NCBI GenBank assembly: GCA_013423325.1
Contig: BLJB01000029.1
Span: 62,141 to 126,140 of the forward strand
Length of the DNA: 64,000 nucleotides
Direction: 5' to 3'
DNA from: Usnea hakonensis
Taxonomy: Eukaryota; Ascomycota; Lecanoromycetes; Lecanorales; Parmeliaceae
Position numbers and translations under genes: made by a program. A model generated the notes under the pieces. It was not told the origin of the DNA. It ran no database searches and worked only from the letters and a program-made list of their open reading frames with translations. Below are positions 57,421 to 64,000 of the stretch, in pieces; positions within the stretch are counted from its first letter, which is position 1, and each line of letters begins with the position of its first letter.

Positions 57421-59477
57421 GTGGGTGGATGGATGGATGGATGCCGCTGGGTTGGTGGTGCGTTATTTATCGGCGGTTGCAGTGGATGCTAGGCGTTTGG
57501 ATGGTTCGGTCAGTTGATATGAGGGTGAGGGTGGAGGGTTCTCTCTTAGCTCGAGACATTTGTGGCGAGCTCAATTATGACGACGACATGAGCACGGGAA
57601 CGATTCTTTCTCTTCTGGTATGGTGGTAATCAGAAGATCTCTGATACTCCTCCCCAAGCACCATCTACGAGCAAACTTCAAGACACGATCGATGCACACT
57701 TCCCTTCTTCCAACCCATTCGCCACCAATACCATATCAGAATACCATCATCCCATCTCCCCCTCCCATCAAAGCTAGCCGTCGGCCGTGTCTCAGCACTC
57801 CAAGCCCATCTTTCAAGTAAGATACACATATCCCTCAAGCATCATACTTCCAAACCTAGCATCTCCCTAATCAGCATCGGACATACATACTCGCATCCTT
57901 TACGCAAAACACGTTCACATCCCTACACCATACAGCAGCTTCAACACCCTTTCCCCCTCCCAAGCCAGCCAAAAGCCCAATTCTCGCAGACAGGTAGTTT
58001 GCGAGCATATTTTCCCCCAGTCTTTCCCCCCCCCCTCTCTCTTCCCCTCTTCGTCGCCAAATTTCCGTAACAAGGATACATGCCTCCCCCAACTTTCGAC
58101 ATCCTCCCCACCCCTACCATCCTCCCGCCCTCCAGCAACTTAGCAGCCCTTCAACCGCACCACCCGCTATCCTCTCTTCACAAACGAATACCAGGACAGG
58201 ACGTCGCGTGCATAAAGGTTGCGATGCCAGATGTTATGAAAGGGAAATTTGCTCGCTGGTGTTCTGGATTTTAGGGAGCAGAGGGGAAAGAGGAGGGAGG
58301 GGTGTTTTATTTTCTGCTTGTGATGTGTGCGCTTGAAGCGGTGATGTTGGCCGGGGAGGGAGGTTCTAGATGTGGTGTTATTGATCTCTGAGAATCTATT
58401 TGGGCGGCTTGGGAATAACGATGGTGTATCTGCAACAGTCTTTTTAAATAGGGGCACGGGTAGGAAGCGTAGTCCCATATGCTCTCTCCAAATCACAGTT
58501 ACCGGAACATAAGACGAGAAAGCCTGGGGCCATCACTACTGCATCACATACTTATTCTTCATGAACTAGTAATTACGACGCCGATGAACCGATGATGACG
58601 CGTCAGATCATTTTCCAAAGGCTCTCAATACGTACCTTACCTATCCAATGCCCATAAGTGAATCCGATATCAGCCAGCATTGCAAATGAGACAGACAGAT
58701 AGACTTGTGTTGGGTTTTGGGGCTAGAATGTGACAAGATCGAGATGTAGAACGGGTTTGATGCAGACCTTGATAAGGGGAGGGATGACGCCGAGTGAGTG
58801 ACCAGGATAAGCTAGGTACGCCATTGGGCTGAGAAAAGTTTTTTTCGCAGTGCGTTCATCTGGTATCGTTACGTTTCGTTGAAGAGGTGGCGATGGGAGT
58901 TTATCGATATGCAACGGGCGAGGGGGAGATGGAGGGTTTTGCGGTTCGGTGCTGGTCTCTGGACATCCCTCGTTGTTTTTCTTGTTGATGTTGTTGTCGT
59001 GACGAAGAAGCACTGTTTTATTATCCGGGCTTGAGGTGCGTTTTCAAATCGTGCTGTGAGAACTGCAAGCAAATGATATTCTCACGGAAAGGTATAGTCT
59101 CGGAAGGATGTAGCAACAAGCTATGGGATCGTAGGAGGTTGTGTTTCTTGCAGTGGCCGACTGTGGAAAAGAATCTGCCAAGGATGGAGAGGTGCAGATA
59201 GAGAAGAGATGACAATTACGAGCAAGAGCATTAAGAAAGTTGTGCAGAATATTGTGATGAAGTGAAATCTCGTATGGTAGTATAGGGAGGAAGAGGGGTT
59301 TGGAAGGAAGTGATTGTGGACTGAACGACGATACCGAAATGAATATAAACAGCTTTGATCGACAGTCATCCTCGACATCAAGGCCTGATGAAGGAATTAA
59401 CACTGAGTAAAGCAAGAGAGCCACAATGATCTCGTAAATTGAAGCTGAACTTCCTTGAGACCACCTCGGACTTTACC
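57421..59477. other. Convergent intergenic region, no gene
   Basis: About 2 kb after the BTB gene and after the dehydrogenase stop, with GGAT units just after 57420 and C/T-rich stretches at 57640-58150. No supported gene. Confidence 0.5.
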
Positions 59478-60484
59478 TCACTGTGCTGTAAATCCGCCAT
59501 CAACAGCCAGAGCGACACCAGTGATCCATTTCGCATCGGCAGAAGCCAAGAAGACTGCAGGTCCTGCAATATCGTCCACTTCACCGAGCCCATGGAATGG
59601 GTGCAAGCTCGCCAAACTTTCGGTCTGGTCTCCTAAGTGTCTGAAAGTTTCGTCGAGCAATGGCGTCTTGGTATCTGCAAGCCGTTACAAAGATCGTCAG
59701 ACCGAACACTACGGAGGAGCTACTCACATCCTGGACAGATGGCATTGCAATGTATCCTGTGCTTTGCGTAGTCAATAGCGACTTGTTTCGTTGTCTGGAT
59801 CACGGCCCCCTTCGACGCAGAGTAAGGTGCTGTATCCGAGATCTGTCAGCCTAGGCAATCTGAGAAGTATGACCCGCCTGTCAGGACTCACGTGATACTG
59901 GAATACCGACCAAGCCGCCGACCGATGCGATGTTGATGATCCAGCCTCGGTCTCCACTCGAATGTGGTTCTTGTTTCAACATCTGGGTAATGGCATACTT
60001 TGAGCCTAGGAAGACAGAGCGAGCATTGATCGCCATCGTTCGATCCCAGTCGTCTTCCAATTGCTCATGTATTAATGAAGGAGGAGGAGCAATGCCGACG
60101 TTATTTACAATGCTATAGAGATATCGTAAACAACCGTAGGAGGATTGAAAACACCTTACGTAGCGAGATATACATATCCAGCCGTCCAAAGCGTTGGACA
60201 GCAATTTCAACCAGCGCCTGCACATCTCTCCTGCTACTCATATCAGCCTCGACGAAGATTGATCTGTCCTCGTCCCCTGCCTGCTGCAACACATTGAAGG
60301 TTGTAGCGGTCGCTTCATGACCTATTTCGTGGCGGACGCTAGGCGTGATGTCTGCACAAACAACTTTGGCACCCTCGCGCATGTAGGAAATTGCGATGGC
60401 ACGGCCAATACCAGATGAAGAGCCTGTGATAATAGCGACCTTGTCGCGCAGGCGGCCAGGTGATGGACTGGTCGAACTTGTCAT
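59478..60484 (-). CDS. Short-chain dehydrogenase/reductase
   Basis: Classical SDR oxidoreductase using NAD(P)(H). Exons 60174-60484, 59892-60112, 59728-59829 and 59478-59674 give 276 residues. Motifs in order: cofactor loop TGSSSGIG (20-27), CADIT after the second strand (favouring NAD over NADP by its Asp), EADMSS, NNVG (107-110), WIINIASVGG with catalytic Ser, YSASK (180-184) restored across an intron, and CPGYTKTPL after the last intron. The C-terminus FLASADAKWITGVALAVDGG is standard. The substrate is unknown. No obvious pathway partner is adjacent. The ATG at 60484 gives a short disordered N-terminus typical of fungal members. Confidence 0.92.
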
Positions 60485-61273
60485 GGTAAGGTCAAAATCA
60501 GACGCTTGGGTTCTAATCTTCGAGGTGAAAAAGCTCTTCAATCCGAGAATAAGGTATGAGATGGTAGACCATCTTCTTAACAAAGTTTTGTACGCTGGGG
60601 AACAAGACACATCCGAAGACGTTAGCCGATATCCTATGGTGTGTGATTTGACCCCGCCTTCCGATCCTGCAGGATCAGCTAATGAATGTTAGCTCCAAAT
60701 CCTGGCCGGTGAAAGACAGAAAGAGACATCGGTCTCAGCAAGATTCTCTTAGTTACATCAATCCCGTTGCTGTTTGTCGGATTTGAAAGCACCTTCAGTT
60801 TCTTATAGGGCTGGAAGACTGATAAGCAATTCAGGCTGGTGCAAAAGCATATCGAAGTCATTGAGTCATCGGTCGGTGTCAAGGTGTGTTCATGTTGCCG
60901 CAGGGAGCTCGAAACGAACATGCATGCCTACGGAACTTGATAGGAAGTGTATGATGGGACTGGCCTGATGACGAGGATATGAACTATGGGAGTAATGCGT
61001 TCTCTGCCCTCGCTCAAGCTGACTTTGCACCTTGTAATATTAGTATGATCATGTCCACTAAGTGAATGGTTACCTTAGGGTCTAACCTTGTAAGATACTT
61101 TAATACCTTACTCAGCCATTACCAAATCTTCCGAACCCAATCACCAACCAGAATGACTTTATCAAGCCTCAACACACTATTGATGTCATTCTCAAATCCC
61201 GCCCATCATCTAACTATTGTCACCGCAACCATTCAGTGTCTATAATATCAAGATTCTCTCACAAAACTTCAAC
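60485..61273. other. Divergent promoter region
   Basis: 789 bases between the SDR (-) and SDHAF2 (+) starts, including a TACCTTAGGG motif at about 61072. No gene seen. Confidence 0.55.
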
Positions 61274-62291
61274 ATGTCTCTCCTCAGGTACATACCACGC
61301 TCTGCACGCCCCATCTCTGGGGCCTTGAGACCCATGTCGACCTCTCTTCCTCGCACCTACCCAAACCCTCACTCCAATGAGAATGCTTCAGAATGGCAAG
61401 AATCACAGAAATCCAAGCCGGATGGGCCACACATGACCAACACCAACTCCACCATTGCCAATGAGATGCCAAGTGTCGGTGCCGATAAAGCCCCGCCTGA
61501 GCTCCTCACATCAGTCGACCCGGACTTCGTGCCGAAAGATTCAGTTCCGGAGAACACCGAGCGTATGATGGCGGGTAATCAGAAGGGTTCGCCCGAGAGC
61601 GGCGCCAATGCAGAGCTTGACGTGGGCGAGATGGAGGGAGCAAAGTTCAAGGTGGAGCCACTGAGGCGGACTGGCGAAGATGGCAACACCATGCGTGCTA
61701 GGTTGTTGTGTCCGTTTCTCTACTCGGATCGACCCTTACAAACATTTGATGCTGACTCGAGCCTTCTCGCTGACAGATCAGAGCCGCAAGAGGGGGACTC
61801 TCGAAAGTGATCTCCTCCTGTCCACCTTCGCTGATGCCAACCTACCCCGCATGACAACGAAGCAACTCCAACAATACGACCTCTTCCTTGACGAGAACGA
61901 CTGGGATATCTACTACTGGGCTACAGAAGAACCGGTACCTACATCAAGTGAGACCGCAGAAGGTGGCGACTCGGACTGGGCTACACCGGCTGCTCAAGGC
62001 AAAGCCATGGACAAGTCCGAGACTGATGAGTGGAGACAAGGCGCACCTAGGAGTGGTGAATGGGCTCAGACGGTGGGCACGTTCAAACCTGCGTACAGAC
62101 CTGTACCACATCGGTGGCAGAGTAGCGAGATCCTAGCGTTGTTAAGGAAGCATGTCATTGAGAGAAGCGCTGGTGGCGTGCATGAGGCGGTGGACGCGAA
62201 GGTGGATGGGAAGGGACTGGAACAAAGCGTGAAAGGAACTGGGGGAGGTGGATTAGGCAGGATGCCTGAAGTGCAGAATTTTGACGTCTGA
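61274..62291 (+). CDS. SDH5: Succinate dehydrogenase assembly factor 2 (SDHAF2/Sdh5)
   Basis: Mitochondrial matrix factor needed for covalent flavinylation of the succinate dehydrogenase flavoprotein. Exons 61274-61709 and 61777-62291 give 316 residues. An Arg/Ser-rich presequence (MSLLRYIPRSARPISGALRP) is followed by a long disordered region. The conserved domain is restored across the intron as MRARLLYQSRKRGTLESDLL, then LLSTFADANLPRMTTKQLQQYDLFLDEND and WDIYYWATEEP, all diagnostic of SdhE/SDHAF2. The C-terminal ~110 residues extend beyond the bacterial-length domain, as in other filamentous fungi (KPAYRPVPHRWQSSEILALLR). The intron donor is gtccgt, a less common form. Confidence 0.94.
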
Positions 62292-62865
62292 TTGCCGCTA
62301 CTCATCACCCGATATATAGGATCTGCAGCAATCTTTGCCTTGACGACACTGAAACAGTATACTTCGTTTGTAAGCCTTCCTCTAATAGTCGTGGACTCAT
62401 ATGCAGGGATATACAACCGTGACACAAAGGTTTCTTTGAGCTTTATCTTCATGGGTCTCGCGCTTCGACCTGCTGTGGTTGCGACTTCATCCTGCAGCTG
62501 TCGTCAATCTTGTTGGATATGTATTGAGCATAGACTCGCTTCGAGTTTCTCTAAGCTGCGTTCATCGACCAGCAACATTCCTTATGGTTGGCCCACCAGC
62601 CACAAAGACTGCTTGCAGGATGCAAAGAGTCTCTGCTGCCAAGTTCCTATACTGGTGTACACTACATTCCCCACAGAGCCGGGGAATGCTAAGCGAAGAC
62701 TGGAAATGATGTTTGTATCTTAAGACACTACTCGTCCAGTATTTGATTTATTTATTGCAACTTGAACACCATTCTCGCGAACAGCCTTCATTGACTTCAA
62801 CTCTTCTGCCGCACGATCTATTTTCTACGCACAAAGTCTCACAAGAATTTCGCCCACCTGGATGC
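62292..62865. other. Intergenic spacer
   Basis: 574 bases between SDHAF2 and the last gene; no coding evidence beyond incidental frames. Confidence 0.55.
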
Positions 62866-64000
62866 ATGCGGCCAGACATAATGCTGAACTTCGCGGATTA
62901 TCGCGCAATGGACAAAGACTTCGGCATCACCACACAGATCGAAGACCCTTGCAAAGACCTCATCGATCAATGGCTGAATCAAGATGCGAATACAATCAGC
63001 GATACAGCTGACGGATCCCACGACTTTCACGATTTTGATTTTGCGTTTGATGAGGAGACAGTATCGAGCGGAAGCCATTCTACTGAAAGCAAAACCAACA
63101 GCCAGGCTTCTTCCCAACCACGTCCTGCGGCTAGTCTCTGCTTTTCACCCCCTCAGCTGGCTCTACCCTTGCGAAAACGCCCTGCTCTTACTCGATGCGA
63201 AGTGCCAGCACCGAGAAGTGCCATTTCCAGCAGCGAACTTCTGAACCTGGAAGGAAAACTATCCCATAGGAAGCACCAAACGAAAGGTCAATCAATATCA
63301 ACTTCGTCCTCTTCTACTGTACCACTGCTTGGTGGGACGCTACGAAGGAAGGCAAAGTTCTGCATTACTGCATCAGAACCATTGCGCTACAGGTCGCAAA
63401 AAGTGTCAAAGACTCCTTCAAGCGAGATGATGCGTCCTTCCTATCATTATCGACAGGACACGCCGGGGTGTCATGAATGGACACAACGTTTTGAGCAGAT
63501 CAGCCTCCAAACACCGAATAACACTCCTCAAATTCCACCTTCACGCACGAGAGGCAGTTTTCGGGACAACAGACCTGGCAGCATTGTCACGTCTAATCGT
63601 AAGTTCACGCAAGTGATTCCGAGAGATGCTATTACACTTCTGACATAGAGTCAGAGGCTCCTCACGCGATTTCTACAACTCCGCAGACTGCTTTATACAA
63701 TCCTCTGCCCAACTGTCCTGCTCTTCAACGGCAAGGGAGCGATCCAGAGTCGTACTCCTTACCCTCAGCGGGCGGCGACGTCGAAGTTGAAGACAGGCAG
63801 TTGAAAAGTGAAAGGGTCTACGCTCCACAACTACGCCAGACATCATCATGGAGTTATCTTCCGATATCTCCTCTCGATCTCGATCTCTCAGCCACGTCGC
63901 CAAACCATGTTGAGCCCCGCTGGCTGCACCGTCTTCCAGAAAATGTCAATGTGGACTCATACCAGCACAACGCTGCGCAGTCAACACCAGAGACTGCACA
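62866..64000 (+). CDS. Probable regulatory protein, 3' end outside window
   Basis: Partial gene: exon 62866-63598, 50-nt intron 63599-63648 (gtaagt...catag), then an open exon running past 64000. At least 361 residues are visible. The protein starts MRPDIMLNFADYRAMDKDFG, with IEDPCKDLIDQWLNQD and a Ser/Pro/Thr-rich disordered body including LRKRPALTRCEVPAP and SSSELLNLEGKL. Composition and short acidic patches (DFHDFDFAFDEE) resemble N-terminal regions of fungal transcription factors, with any DNA-binding domain expected downstream. I do not recognise a specific family. An alternative start is the ATG of MDKDFG at 62908. Confidence 0.6.

Overview
The window is chromosomal DNA from a filamentous ascomycete (Pezizomycotina). 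Genes carry one to five short introns of about 50-100 nt with GT...AG borders, and spliced products match fungal families: SNF1, RACK1/CPC-2, TFB5, ERV25, SDHAF2, MIM2, an MGR3-like protein and an NCE102-like MARVEL protein. The Pth11-type rhodopsin-domain receptors and Ser/Thr-rich secreted proteins suggest a Leotiomycetes/Sordariomycetes-like lineage, probably Helotiales; that last step is inference. Intergenic DNA is long, with many microsatellites and a recurrent ACCTWAGGTA-type motif. All coordinates below come from hand splicing, and each complete multi-exon model closes to a whole number of codons.

0-15 kb is accessory-like: a NACHT-associated N-terminal domain/zinc-finger protein (+), two seven-TM Pth11-like receptors (one +, one -), a secreted Ser/Thr-rich protein (-), a SnoaL/NTF2-like protein (+), a Gypsy integrase relic (-) and a cysteine-motif protein whose intron contains a 52-base C run (+).

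15-33 kb holds SNF1 (-), a conserved small protein (-), a sparse 5-kb stretch with a possible broken gene near 21.85 kb, an O-methyltransferase (+) with a duplicated promoter segment, two secreted or membrane Ser/Thr-rich proteins (-), and TFB5 (+), whose last coding part has been tandemly duplicated.

33-46 kb is the housekeeping core: a 926-residue isochorismatase-like/AlkB/GST-like fusion (-), an HMCES-type SRAP protein (-) head-to-head with an MGR3-like TPR protein (+), RACK1 (-) with a U24/snR24-like C/D snoRNA in its second intron, a tRNA-like gene with a long insert (-), and MIM2 (+).

46-64 kb holds a zinc-motif nuclear protein with a GC-AG intron (-), an NCE102-like protein (-), a Dal5-type MFS transporter with another GC-AG intron (-), ERV25 (+), a BTB protein (+), a short-chain dehydrogenase (-), SDHAF2 (+) and the 5' part of a probable regulatory gene that runs off the end (+).

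There is no operon-like logic. Functional themes are mitochondrial biogenesis (MIM2, MGR3-like, SDHAF2), DNA repair (TFB5, SRAP, AlkB fusion) and nutrient signalling (SNF1, RACK1, MFS). I did not find a clear new multi-gene system. The most rewarding single observations are the AlkB fusion with a catalytically degenerate isochorismatase domain, the duplicated TFB5 terminal exon, the intronic snoRNA and the tRNA-like gene.
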